Position numbers and translations under genes: made by a program
Notes under the pieces: generated by a model
The model's database searches: none
What the model saw: the letters and a program-made list of their open reading frames with translations, nothing else
What the model was told of the DNA's origin: nothing
Shown: positions 43,653-51,798 of the stretch, in pieces
How positions within the stretch are numbered: the first letter of the stretch is position 1
Layout of the letters: the number at the start of each line of letters is the position of its first letter
From: Pseudomonadota bacterium
GTDB lineage: Bacteria; Pseudomonadota; Gammaproteobacteria; Burkholderiales; Burkholderiaceae_C
Direction: 5' to 3'
NCBI GenBank assembly: GCA_021845505.1
Contig: JAJZVU010000001.1
Location: 124,001-188,000 of the forward strand
Length of the DNA stretch: 64,000 nucleotides

Positions 43653-44225
43653 TCAGCCGGTTGGCTGCTCGCCGGCCGGTGCGGACGCAGGTGCGGACGA
43701 CGGTGCTGGCAGCGGCGCGGCGGGCGGCGACCCGCGGCGCTGCGCCAGCGCCTGCAGCCATTGCGGGTCGCGCAGCAGTCGGAACACCAGTTCCTCGGCG
43801 CCGGACTTGCCGTCGATGTAGGTCTGCAGGTTGGCCAGCTGGGTGCGCGCATGCAGCAGCGCGCGCAGCGCGCCGACCTTGGAGGCCACCGCCGCAGGCG
43901 AGAAGTCCTCGATGCTGTGGAAGCACAGGTCGACGCTCAGCTGTCCGCCGCCGCCCAGGGTGTCGGGCACGCTGAAGGCCACTCGCGGGGACAGGGCCTG
44001 CATGCGCTGGTCGAAGTTGTCGGCGTCGATGTCGACAAGGCGGCGCTGTCCCAGGTCGTCGGCGGCCCGGCTCGCGTGGCCGGCCTGGCCCGACAGGTCG
44101 GCCAGCACCGCCATCACGAAGGGCAGCTGCACGCTGGCCTGACTGCCGTAGGTCTCGACTTCGTACTCGATGTGCACCCTGGGAGGGCGGTTGCGGGCGA
44201 GGAACTTCTGGCTGCTCTGGGTCAT
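43653..44225 (-). CDS. tssB: type VI secretion sheath protein TssB (VipA)
   Basis: A 190-residue small sheath subunit. It starts MTQSSQKFLARNRPPRVHIE, the near-invariant TssB opening, and continues with YEVETYGSQASVQLPFVMAV, RRLVDIDADNFDQRM and FHSIEDFSPAAVASKV. The last 30 residues form a Pro/Ala/Ser tail beyond the usual end. It is the first gene of the 13-gene operon, divergent from the HugZ-like gene with a 158-nt shared upstream region. I could not find a clear promoter there. Confidence 0.95.
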   Translation of the reverse strand: MTQSSQKFLARNRPPRVHIEYEVETYGSQASVQLPFVMAVLADLSGQAGHASRAADDLGQRRLVDIDADNFDQRMQALSPRVAFSVPDTLGGGGQLSVDLCFHSIEDFSPAAVASKVGALRALLHARTQLANLQTYIDGKSGAEELVFRLLRDPQWLQALAQRRGSPPAAPLPAPSSAPASAPAGEQPTG

Positions 44226-44383
44226 GGCGCGGGCCTTGCGCCCCGCGAGGGGCATGGTCTGCAGGAACACGTGCGCGGCGGCACTGCCTTCAGGTAGAGT
44301 GCGAGGCGCCCGGCAAGTTCCCCTGGCCCCGCTTCGCCTGGGGTCTTGGTGCAAGGCCACGGTCACTACCAGCGAGGTCGCCG

Positions 44384-45121
44384 ATGTCCGCAACGCCTGC
44401 GTTTCCCGAGCCTGCCGCGGACCGCGCGGCACAGGCACGATGCGTGCTGCGCCGCCACCTGCACGGAGTGCTGAGCACCCTGTCGCGTCGCTGCGGGGGC
44501 GCGCCCTTCGGGTCGGTGACGCCCTTTGTCCTCGACGCGGCCTGCCGCCCGGTGATCCTGGTGTCGAGCCTGGCCGAGCACACCCGCAACCTGCAGGCCG
44601 ACGCCCGCTGCAGCCTGCTCGCCCACCCCTGCGCGCCCGACTCACAGGCCGCGGCGCGGGTCACCGTGGTCGGACGCGCACGCAGCCTGCCCGACAAGCA
44701 GGCGCTGGGCCCGCGCTACCTGCGCTATTTCCCCGAGGCGCAGCGCCACTACGAACTGGCGGATTTCCAGTTCTACGTCATCGAACCGCAGACCCTTCGA
44801 TACATCGGGGGCTTCGGGAGCATCCACTGGATTTCGGCCGAGGATTTCGCGCCCCCAGCCAACTCGCTGCAGGAGGCCGAACCGTCGATCCTCGACACCA
44901 TGAACCGCGACCACGCGGAGCGCCTGCGCGACTGGTGCGCGCAACTGAACGGGGTGCGGCCGCTCCAGGCGTGCATGGTCGGGGTCGACGTCGACGGCTG
45001 CGACCTGCGCGCCGACCAGCAGCTGCTGCGCCTGGATTTCGCGCGGCCGGCGCCGCACCCCGAGGCGGTGCAGCAGGCGCTGGCCGAGCTGGACCGGGCC
45101 TGCGCCGGGCACCCGCGCTGA
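44384..45121 (+). CDS. HugZ/pyridoxamine-5'-phosphate-oxidase-like protein with DUF2470 domain
   Basis: A 245-residue cytosolic protein with an FMN-binding split-barrel (about 20-160: VLSTLSRRCGGAPFGSVTPF, SSLAEHTRNLQADARCSLL and FYVIEPQTLRYIGGFGS) and a C-terminal DUF2470 domain (ILDTMNRDHAERLRDWCAQL and GVDVDGCDLRADQQLLRLDF). This arrangement is found in the HugZ/CREG-like family, which includes heme-degrading enzymes; redox or heme roles are possible but unproven here. It diverges from the T6SS operon. A 32-bp tandem repeat begins at its last codons. Confidence 0.85.
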   Translation: MSATPAFPEPAADRAAQARCVLRRHLHGVLSTLSRRCGGAPFGSVTPFVLDAACRPVILVSSLAEHTRNLQADARCSLLAHPCAPDSQAAARVTVVGRARSLPDKQALGPRYLRYFPEAQRHYELADFQFYVIEPQTLRYIGGFGSIHWISAEDFAPPANSLQEAEPSILDTMNRDHAERLRDWCAQLNGVRPLQACMVGVDVDGCDLRADQQLLRLDFARPAPHPEAVQQALAELDRACAGHPR

Positions 45122-45210
45122 GCCCGACCGGCGCGGGCTCCGGCCCGCGCTGAGCCCGACCGGCGCGGGCTCCGGCCCGCGCTGAGCGCGGCCGACGCGG
45201 GCTCGGGCCG
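45117..45210 (+). repeat. 32-bp tandem repeat at the end of the HugZ-like gene
   Basis: Two exact 32-bp copies (45117-45148 and 45149-45180) and a third diverged copy (45181-45210) run from the last codons of the gene into the intergenic space. Each unit begins GCTGAGC and includes the inverted repeat GCGGGC-TCC-GGCCCGC, so the array can form successive hairpins and each copy repeats the TGA. Position between two converging genes suggests a terminator-like role. Confidence 0.8.
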
Positions 45211-45211
45211 A

Positions 45212-45931
45212 CTACTTGGCCGCGTCGAGCCGACGCACCAGCACCGCCTGGTCGACCGCGCCGGTGATGCGGCTGCCGTCGTGCAGGAACATGGTCGGGG
45301 TGCTCTGGATGTCCAGGCTCTCGCCCAGCTTCAGGTTGGCCTTCAGCACCTGGGAATCGCACTGGGCGGGGGCCGGCGGCGGGCTCTTGTGGCTGCCCAT
45401 CCACTCCACCCAGGCCTGGCCGGGCTTGGGCGCACACCAGATGTCGCGCGACTTGGCAGGCGAGTCCTGGCTGATCACCGGGAACAGGAACACATGCACC
45501 GTCAGGTTGCCGATCCTGGCCAGCGTGCGGTCGAGCGCACGGCAGTAGGGACAGTACGGGTCCTCGAACACCGCGACCTGGCGCGCCCCCTTGCCGTACA
45601 CCACGCTGAACGAGTCCTTCAGCGGCAGCTTGTTCCAGTCCACCCTCTGCAGCTGCTGCACCCGCAGCTGGGTCAGGTTGGTCCCGCTGTGGGCTTCGAT
45701 GATGTCGCCGCTGAACAGGTACTTGGCCTGGGCGTCGGTGTAGAACACATGGTCGCCGATGTCGACTTCGTACAGCCCCGAATAGGGGGTCTTGAGCACG
45801 TGCGCCGAAGCCGGGAAGCCCGGCACGTGCTCGGCCAGGGCGCGGCGCACCTGGGCGGTGGCATCGGCATGCGCGGGGCCCGACAGGGCGCACGCGGCGA
45901 CGGCGGCGATCAACCAATCTCGGATGTTCAT
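45212..45931 (-). CDS. DsbC/DsbG-family periplasmic disulfide isomerase
   Basis: A 239-residue periplasmic thiol-disulfide isomerase. The signal peptide (MNIRDWLIAAVAACALSGPA then HA) is followed by a DsbC dimerisation domain (about 25-95: TPYSGLYEVDIGDHVFYTDA) and a thioredoxin domain with CPYC at 127-130 in VFEDPYCPYCRALDRTL. The second conserved Cys pair (IWCAPKPGQA and PAQCDSQVLK) and the cis-Pro in IQSTPTMFLHDG are present. DsbC shuffles wrong disulfides and is kept reduced by DsbD. Start at the Met coded at 45931. Confidence 0.92.
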   Translation of the reverse strand: MNIRDWLIAAVAACALSGPAHADATAQVRRALAEHVPGFPASAHVLKTPYSGLYEVDIGDHVFYTDAQAKYLFSGDIIEAHSGTNLTQLRVQQLQRVDWNKLPLKDSFSVVYGKGARQVAVFEDPYCPYCRALDRTLARIGNLTVHVFLFPVISQDSPAKSRDIWCAPKPGQAWVEWMGSHKSPPPAPAQCDSQVLKANLKLGESLDIQSTPTMFLHDGSRITGAVDQAVLVRRLDAAK

Positions 45932-46079
45932 GGGGGCAGTCTTCGTTGGGGTCGGGCCGCCGCTGGCGGCGGCCGCTGCAAGGCGCTGTGCACAGTCTGG
46001 TCCTGTCGCGCCGCCTGCGCAAGTCCCGCGACAGGCCGGCAGCGGGGACGCCACCGGCCCGCGGGCTCGCGGGATCGGC

Positions 46080-47279
46080 TCAGAACAGCACCGAACTCCC
46101 CGAAGCATAGCCCGCCAGCCAGGTTTTCAGCGGCGACAGGCGATCGACCGCGAGCAGGCCCAGCGCCCGCAGCGGGGCCATCCACCGCAGCTGCGGGGCG
46201 TACAGGCGGTGCAGGCCGTCGGTCGCCAGCTGCATCGCCAGCACCTGCTCGGCACGCGCCCGGGCGTAGCGCCGCAGCAGTTCGGGCCTGCCCGCGGACT
46301 CGCCCGGCAGGCGTCGCGCCAGCACCGCGGCCAGCGCCTGCACGTCCTGCAGTCCCAGGTTCAAGCCGTGCCCGGCCATCGGGTGGACCACGTGGGCGCT
46401 GTCGCCCAGCAGCGCCACGCCGTCGCCCGCCACGCTTTCGGCGCGCTGCAGCAACAGCGGCCAGGCCGCCGACGCGCCGGCCGCCCGCAACCCCCCCAGC
46501 CGCTCGGCGCCCAGCGCGGGCAGCTGCTGCTGCACCCTTTCGGCCAGTTGCTCGCCCGGCAGCGCGCGCAACTGCTCGGCCAGCCCGTCCGGCGCCGACC
46601 ACACCAGCGACACCTGGTGCTGGCCCTGCCAGTCGGGCAGCGGCAGCAGCGCCAGCACGCCGCCGTCGGGCGTGAAGGCCTGCAGCGCGCGGGCACCGTG
46701 CGCTGCCGCGCAGCTGAAATTGCACACCACCGCCGACTGCCCGTAGGCCCTGCTGCGCACGCCGATGCCGCTCCATTCGCGCACCCGGCTGGAGCGGCCG
46801 TCGGCACCCACCAGCAGCCCGACGCGCAGCACCTCGCCGCCGGACAGCTCGAGCTGCCAGCCGGCGTCCGCGCGTTGCGCCCGCACGACGGTGTCGGCAT
46901 GCAGCCGCACCCCGCGCTCGAAACGCAGCACCAGGTCCAGCGCCCGCTCGACGGCATCGGATTCGACAATCCAGGCCAGCGACTCCAACCGCTGCGAGTA
47001 GGCGTCGAAATGCAGCGTCGCGCCGTCGGCTGCGATCTGCATGGCCTGCACCGGCTGGATCCGTTCGCCGGGCAGTTGCTCCCAGACGCGCAGGCGCTGC
47101 AGCAACCGGCGCGACGCCGCGTTGACGGCGTAGATGCGCTGGGCAAAGCCCGCCTGCGGCTGCGCCGGCGCGCTGCCGGCGCCGCACAGCGCCACGCGCA
47201 GGCCGGCCTGCGCCAGCGCCAGCGCGGCGGCCTTGCCCACCAATCCACCGCCGACCACCGCGACTTCGTCGTCCAGCAT
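46080..47279 (-). CDS. UbiH/UbiF-type FAD-dependent hydroxylase
   Basis: A 399-residue flavoprotein monooxygenase of the ubiquinone-hydroxylase family. The N-terminal dinucleotide motif is VAVVGGGLVGKAAALALAQ. The middle DG motif GLLVGADGRSSRVREW and the second FAD motif GDSAHVVHPMAGHGLNLGLQ (the UbiH signature) are clear. It probably hydroxylates a ring position in ubiquinone synthesis; which (UbiH, UbiF or UbiM-like) is not resolvable. GAGG sits 9 nt before Met 47279; a Met 9 nt upstream (47288) is the alternative. It diverges from the AsmA-like gene. Confidence 0.88.
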   Translation of the reverse strand: MLDDEVAVVGGGLVGKAAALALAQAGLRVALCGAGSAPAQPQAGFAQRIYAVNAASRRLLQRLRVWEQLPGERIQPVQAMQIAADGATLHFDAYSQRLESLAWIVESDAVERALDLVLRFERGVRLHADTVVRAQRADAGWQLELSGGEVLRVGLLVGADGRSSRVREWSGIGVRSRAYGQSAVVCNFSCAAAHGARALQAFTPDGGVLALLPLPDWQGQHQVSLVWSAPDGLAEQLRALPGEQLAERVQQQLPALGAERLGGLRAAGASAAWPLLLQRAESVAGDGVALLGDSAHVVHPMAGHGLNLGLQDVQALAAVLARRLPGESAGRPELLRRYARARAEQVLAMQLATDGLHRLYAPQLRWMAPLRALGLLAVDRLSPLKTWLAGYASGSSVLF

Positions 47280-47398
47280 CGTCGTCATCCTCGAGCTGTG
47301 CCTAGAATCAACCGCAGAATGTCGCCAACACCCAACATCCCGCCGATTGTGCTTGAGCATTGTGCTCCCATCGACCGCGCCGCCCGGCGCCGCTGCCG

Positions 47399-49456
47399 AT
47401 GTCGGGGCACGGCGCCGCCGGGCCTGCGGCGGGCACCGGCCGGCGCATGCTCGCGCGGCTGATCCGCGTCGCCGCCGCGGCGCTGGCGGCACTGGCCATC
47501 CTGCTGGTCGGCGGCGCCGGGCTCGGGCTGCTGGCCTTCCACACCGACGCCTTCAAGTCGGTGCTCATCGACTCGGTGCTGCAGCGCTACCACCGCCGGC
47601 TGGAACTGCCGGGCACGCTGCAGCTGCGACTGTTCCCCCCTTTCACGCTGGAAACCGGCCCGATGCGGCTGAGCGCTGCCGACGGGCATTCGCCCTTCGC
47701 CGAGGCGGCCGACATGCGGCTGCGCCTGGCGCCGCTGGCGCTGCTGCGCCGCCACGTCGAGATCGAGGCCATCGAGCTCGACGCGCCGCGCCTGCAGCTG
47801 CGGCGCGACACCGACGGGCGGTGGAATTTTGCCGACCTGCTGGCCGCCCCCGGCGCGCGCCTGCCGGCGCTGGACGTGCGACGCCTGGTCATCAAGGCAG
47901 CGACCATTCGCGTCAGCGACGCCGCAGGCCGGCTCGACGGCACGCTGCACGGGGTCGATGCCGACATCGCGGGGATCGGCGTCGCCGGCTGGCATCCGCT
48001 CAGCGTGTCGGGCCAGGCGATGCTGCCGCGGGCGCGCTCGCAGGCGCGTTTCACCCTGCTCGGGCAGTTGCATACCGAAGCCTCGGGCCGCGCGTGGGTG
48101 CGCGACCTGGTGCTGCGCGGCGACGCGCGGCTGTCGGGCGGCGCGCGGCTGCTCGGCGACCTGCACGCCAACCTGCAGTGGAACACCGGCGCGAGCCAGC
48201 CCTGGCTGCAGCTGGCCGGCCTGCAGCTGCGGGCCCAGGGCCGGCTGGCCGATGGGCAGCCGGCCCAGCTGCAACTGGCCGAGCCGCTGCTGCAGTGGCA
48301 GGGGCAGCGCACTCTGGGCGGCCCGCTGCACGGCTGGGCGCTGATCGGCGCGGCGCCGCGCACCCTGCGCCTGCAGCTGAGCAGCTCCGGCCTCGGCGGC
48401 CCGGACTCCGACCTGGCGCTGCCCGAGCTGCGCCTGAGCGCGGCGCGCTCCGCGCCGACTCCGCTGCGGCTGCGGCTGCGGCTGGGCGGGCGGCTCGACC
48501 TGGTCCACGGCAGCGCGGTGATCGACCACCTGCAGGCGCGCGCCAGCTGGGGCGCGCCGACGCAGTCGACGCACTGGCAGGTCAGCGGCAGCGGCTCCTT
48601 CGCTCCCGACCAGGGGCTGCAGGTGCAGCTGCAGGGCGACGATGCGGCGTCGGCACTGCACCTGCAGGCACGCCGCGACCAGCAGGGCTGGAGCCTGGCC
48701 GCGCAGGCCGGCGCGATCGACCTGGGCAAGGTCGACGGCACGAGCCTGCGGCCTGCGCGCGAACTGCTGCGCGCGCTGCCCCCCGCGCGCCTGCGGTTGC
48801 AGGCCAGCTCGCTGCGCTGGCGGGCGCTGCAGTTGTCGCAGCTGACTCTGCAGGCGCACGACAGCGAATCGGCGCTGGTGCTCGACCAGCTTCGCGCGCG
48901 CGCCTGGGGAGGCGAGCTGCAGGCCAGCGGCCACCTCGGGCTGGCGGCCGGCGACGGCCAGTTGCAGGCCCGCTTGCAGCAGGCTTCGATGCCCCGTCTG
49001 CTGCAGGCGCTGTACGGCAATGCGGTGCTCAGCGGCAGCGGCGACCTGCGCGCCGATCTGCGCTGGCAGCGCCCGGGCCCGATCGTGCGCCAGGCCGAGG
49101 GCAGCGCGCGTGTGCAGGTGGACGGCGGACGGCTGCTCGGCATCGACCTGCTGCGGCCGCGGGCCGCGCAGACCCGGGCGTTCAGTTCCTTCAGGCAGCT
49201 CGACGCCCAGGCGGCGATCCGCGACGGGGTCGTCGAACTGACGCAGTTGCGGCTGCAGGCGGCCGACGGCGACTGGGCCGGCGGCGGCAGCTATGACCTC
49301 GCGACCCGGCAGCTGCGGCTGCGGCTGCGCCCGGGGGCCAGGCCGCGCCAGCCGGCCTGGCTGGCCGCCGGCCACTGGCGGGTGCGCGGCGAGCCCGGCA
49401 GCCCCCGTTTCGACTGGCGCGCCGGCGCCGCCGCGGCGACTCAGAGCCCGAAGTAG
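47399..49456 (+). CDS. AsmA-family envelope protein
   Basis: A 685-residue protein with one N-terminal membrane segment (VAAAALAALAILLVGGAGLG, about 24-45) and a long periplasmic part of repetitive beta-strands. The AsmA start FHTDAFKSVLIDSVLQRYHR, the LQLRLFPPFTLETGPMRLS strand and LDAPRLQLRRDTDGRWNFADL are characteristic. The C-terminal AsmA_2 region around 560-640 includes GSGDLRADLRWQRPGP and the RAFSSFRQLDAQAAIRDGVV strand. AsmA-like proteins affect lipid traffic to the outer membrane. Start at the first ATG; ATG 47447 (MLARLIRV) is equally plausible. It overlaps the convergent livF by 16 nt. Confidence 0.85.
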   Translation: MSGHGAAGPAAGTGRRMLARLIRVAAAALAALAILLVGGAGLGLLAFHTDAFKSVLIDSVLQRYHRRLELPGTLQLRLFPPFTLETGPMRLSAADGHSPFAEAADMRLRLAPLALLRRHVEIEAIELDAPRLQLRRDTDGRWNFADLLAAPGARLPALDVRRLVIKAATIRVSDAAGRLDGTLHGVDADIAGIGVAGWHPLSVSGQAMLPRARSQARFTLLGQLHTEASGRAWVRDLVLRGDARLSGGARLLGDLHANLQWNTGASQPWLQLAGLQLRAQGRLADGQPAQLQLAEPLLQWQGQRTLGGPLHGWALIGAAPRTLRLQLSSSGLGGPDSDLALPELRLSAARSAPTPLRLRLRLGGRLDLVHGSAVIDHLQARASWGAPTQSTHWQVSGSGSFAPDQGLQVQLQGDDAASALHLQARRDQQGWSLAAQAGAIDLGKVDGTSLRPARELLRALPPARLRLQASSLRWRALQLSQLTLQAHDSESALVLDQLRARAWGGELQASGHLGLAAGDGQLQARLQQASMPRLLQALYGNAVLSGSGDLRADLRWQRPGPIVRQAEGSARVQVDGGRLLGIDLLRPRAAQTRAFSSFRQLDAQAAIRDGVVELTQLRLQAADGDWAGGGSYDLATRQLRLRLRPGARPRQPAWLAAGHWRVRGEPGSPRFDWRAGAAAATQSPK

Positions 49457-50145
49457 GTCTCGCGCACCGCGTCGCTGGCTTCGAGCTCCTCGCGCGTGCC
49501 GCTGGCGCGCACCTTGCCGTGGTCGAGCAGGTAGCCGCGGTCGGCCAGCGCGAGGAAGGCCACGTTCTGCTCGGCGATGAGCAGCGAGGTGCCGCCGCCG
49601 ATGGTGGTGCGCAGCACGTCGATGACCTGCTTGACGAACACCGGCGCCAGGCCCGACGAAGGCTCGTCCATCAGCAGCAGCCTGGGCTCGGCCACCAGGA
49701 CCTTGGCGATGCCCAGCATCTTGCGCTGCCCGCCCGACAGGGTCGAGGCCGCGTCGCGGCGCTTTTTCGCCAGGTCCGGGAACACCGTGAACAACTCGTC
49801 GCGGCGGCGGCGCATCTTCGCGTCCGGCATGAAATAGCCGCCGAGGGCGATGTTCTCGTCGATCGACAACGTCGGGAACACCCCGAGTTCGGACATGAAG
49901 GCCAGCCCGCGCCGGATGCGCTGGTCCGGGCGCAGCCCATCGATGCGCTCGCCGTCGAAGGTGATGCTTCCCGATCGGCAGGGCAGCAGGCCGATCAGGG
50001 TGCGCAGCAGCGTGGTCTTGCCGGCGCTGTTGGCGCCCAGCAGCAGCACCGTCTGCCCGGGCCGCACCTCCATGTCGATACCCCACAGCACCTGCATGGC
50101 GCCATAGCCGGCCTGCAGGCCCTGCACTTGCAGCGCGGCAGTCAT
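49441..50145 (-). CDS. livF: branched-chain amino-acid ABC transporter ATP-binding protein LivF
   Basis: A 234-residue ATPase. Walker A is GANSAGKT at 37-44, the signature LSGGQRKMLGIAKVL lies near 136, and Walker B is RLLLMDEPSSGLAP. The FMSELGVFPTLSIDENIALG segment is typical of LivF. It pairs with LivG to energise the LivHM permease. Its ATG overlaps the livG stop by ATGA. LivF ends inside the 3' end of the convergent AsmA-like gene. Confidence 0.93.
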   Translation of the reverse strand: MTAALQVQGLQAGYGAMQVLWGIDMEVRPGQTVLLLGANSAGKTTLLRTLIGLLPCRSGSITFDGERIDGLRPDQRIRRGLAFMSELGVFPTLSIDENIALGGYFMPDAKMRRRRDELFTVFPDLAKKRRDAASTLSGGQRKMLGIAKVLVAEPRLLLMDEPSSGLAPVFVKQVIDVLRTTIGGGTSLLIAEQNVAFLALADRGYLLDHGKVRASGTREELEASDAVRETYFGL

Positions 50146-50858
50146 GGTTCTGTCGTGGCTCCGATGAATGCGGCGACCACCTCGGGGTCGCGCGAGGCCG
50201 CCTGCAGCGGGCCTTCGAACAGCATGCGCCCGGCGCCGAGGACGATGACCCGTTCGGTGATGCGGTTCAGGAAGTCCAGCAGATGCTCGACGACGATCAG
50301 CGCGATGCCGCTGCGCGCAAGCTTGAGCAGCAACTCGGCGATCACTCCCAGCTCGGCCGGGTTGAGGCCGGCGCCGATTTCGTCGACCAGCAGCAGCTTG
50401 GGGCGCGTGGCCAGCGCGCGCCCGAGGTCGAGCAGCTTCTGCTGGTTGACCGTCAGCGAGCCGGCGACCCGCCCGGCGACCGCCAGCAGGTCGATGTCGC
50501 GCAGGATGTCCTGCACCTGGGAATCGCTCAGCCGCTGGGTGCGCGCCGCGACCTCGACGTTTTCCAGCGCCGTCATGTCGCGGAACACCTTGGGCACCTG
50601 GAAGGTGCGGTTGATCCCGGCGCGCGCGCGCTTGAACATCGGCAGGCGGTTGATGTCCCGGCCGAGGAACTCGACGCGGCCGGCGTCGGCCTGCAGCAGC
50701 CCGGAGATCACGTTGATGGTCGTGGTCTTGCCCGAGCCGTTGGGGCCCACGAGGCCGACGATCTCCCCCGGCGCGACCCGGAAGCCGACATCGTTCAGCA
50801 CCACGTGGGCGCCGAACTGCTTGCGCACCCCGGAGAGTCGGAGCAGTTCAGAAGACAT
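50142..50858 (-). CDS. livG: branched-chain amino-acid ABC transporter ATP-binding protein LivG
   Basis: A 238-residue ATPase with Walker A GPNGSGKT at 38-45 and Walker B KLLLVDEIGAGLNPAE. The signature loop reads LTVNQQKLLDLGRAL rather than the usual LSxGxQ or LSYGQQ form; the LivG family normally has LPYGxQR, so SLTVNQQ is a deviation worth noting. GINRTFQVPKVFRDMTALEN is the LivG-specific stretch. The start overlaps the end of livM by 11 nt. Confidence 0.9.
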   Translation of the reverse strand: MSSELLRLSGVRKQFGAHVVLNDVGFRVAPGEIVGLVGPNGSGKTTTINVISGLLQADAGRVEFLGRDINRLPMFKRARAGINRTFQVPKVFRDMTALENVEVAARTQRLSDSQVQDILRDIDLLAVAGRVAGSLTVNQQKLLDLGRALATRPKLLLVDEIGAGLNPAELGVIAELLLKLARSGIALIVVEHLLDFLNRITERVIVLGAGRMLFEGPLQAASRDPEVVAAFIGATTEP

Positions 50859-51798
50859 CGATCCCCCGGCGCTGGAACAGCGACAGCACGCCCCCCGGCA
50901 GGAACAGCACCAGCAGCGCGATCAGTCCGCCGTAGATCAACTGGAAGTACTGCGGGGTGGAAATTCCGATCGCCGAATACAGGGCATACAGCAGCGCGGC
51001 GCCGATCATCGGCCCGATCACCGTGCCCACCCCGCCGAACAGCGCGAACACGATCGCGAACACCGACAGCTGCAGGGTGAACACCGCGTCGGGGTAGAAC
51101 ACCGACAGGTTCCACGCGTAGACCCCGCCGGCCAGCCCGGCGACTCCGGCCGACACCAGCCAGACGATGAGCCTGGCGCGCACGACGTGGATGCCCGCCA
51201 TCGCCGCGCTCAGCGGGTCCTGCTTGATCGCGCGCAGCGACATGCCGAAGCGCGAGGCGCGGAAATACGCGGCCAGCGCGCAGCTCAGCAGCAACACCCC
51301 CAGCATGACCAAATAGCTGAGGCTGGGGTCGTAGACCTGCTCGATCTTCAGTCCGTAGGGGCCGCCGGTGATGTCCGACAGGTTCGGATTGGAAACGACG
51401 AAATACAGGATCTGCGAAGCCGCCAGGTTGGCGATCGAAAAATACGCTCCCGACAGCCGCAGCAGCGGGCCCAGCACCAGCCCGAGCAGCACCGCCACCA
51501 GCGTGCCGCCGGCCACGCACCCCAGCACCGGCAGATGGGTGTGCAGCACCAGCAGCGAGGTCGCGTAGGCGCCGCTGCCGAAAAAGCCGACATAGCCGAA
51601 GGGCAGGTAGCCGGTGAATCCGTACAGCAGGTTCAGGCCCTGCGCCAGCGCCATGAAGGTCATCATGGTGAACAGCAGCGACAGGTTGCCGTACAGGTGC
51701 GGGGCGAGCGCGAAGGCCAGCGCGGTCACCGCCAGCACCAGCGCGCCGGCGCGCAGCCCGCGCAGCCGAGGGGAGCGGGAAGCTTGGATGTCAGGCAA
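50848..51798 (-). CDS. livM: branched-chain amino-acid ABC transporter permease LivM
   Basis: A 316-residue inner-membrane permease with 8-10 membrane segments. LNLLYGFTGYLPFGYVGFFG is the LivM N-terminal motif, and the permease loop RLIVWLVSAGVAGLAGGVYAW and IGPMIGAALLYALY are typical. It shares 8 nt with the end of livH. With LivH it forms the membrane channel. Confidence 0.92.
   Translation of the reverse strand: MPDIQASRSPRLRGLRAGALVLAVTALAFALAPHLYGNLSLLFTMMTFMALAQGLNLLYGFTGYLPFGYVGFFGSGAYATSLLVLHTHLPVLGCVAGGTLVAVLLGLVLGPLLRLSGAYFSIANLAASQILYFVVSNPNLSDITGGPYGLKIEQVYDPSLSYLVMLGVLLLSCALAAYFRASRFGMSLRAIKQDPLSAAMAGIHVVRARLIVWLVSAGVAGLAGGVYAWNLSVFYPDAVFTLQLSVFAIVFALFGGVGTVIGPMIGAALLYALYSAIGISTPQYFQLIYGGLIALLVLFLPGGVLSLFQRRGIDVF

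Noticed and set aside
27130-44225. TssH/ClpV or effector-immunity genes within the T6SS block
   Set aside because: Every base of the block is accounted for by the 13 named genes; no second AAA+ protein, lipase, amidase or nuclease motif was found.
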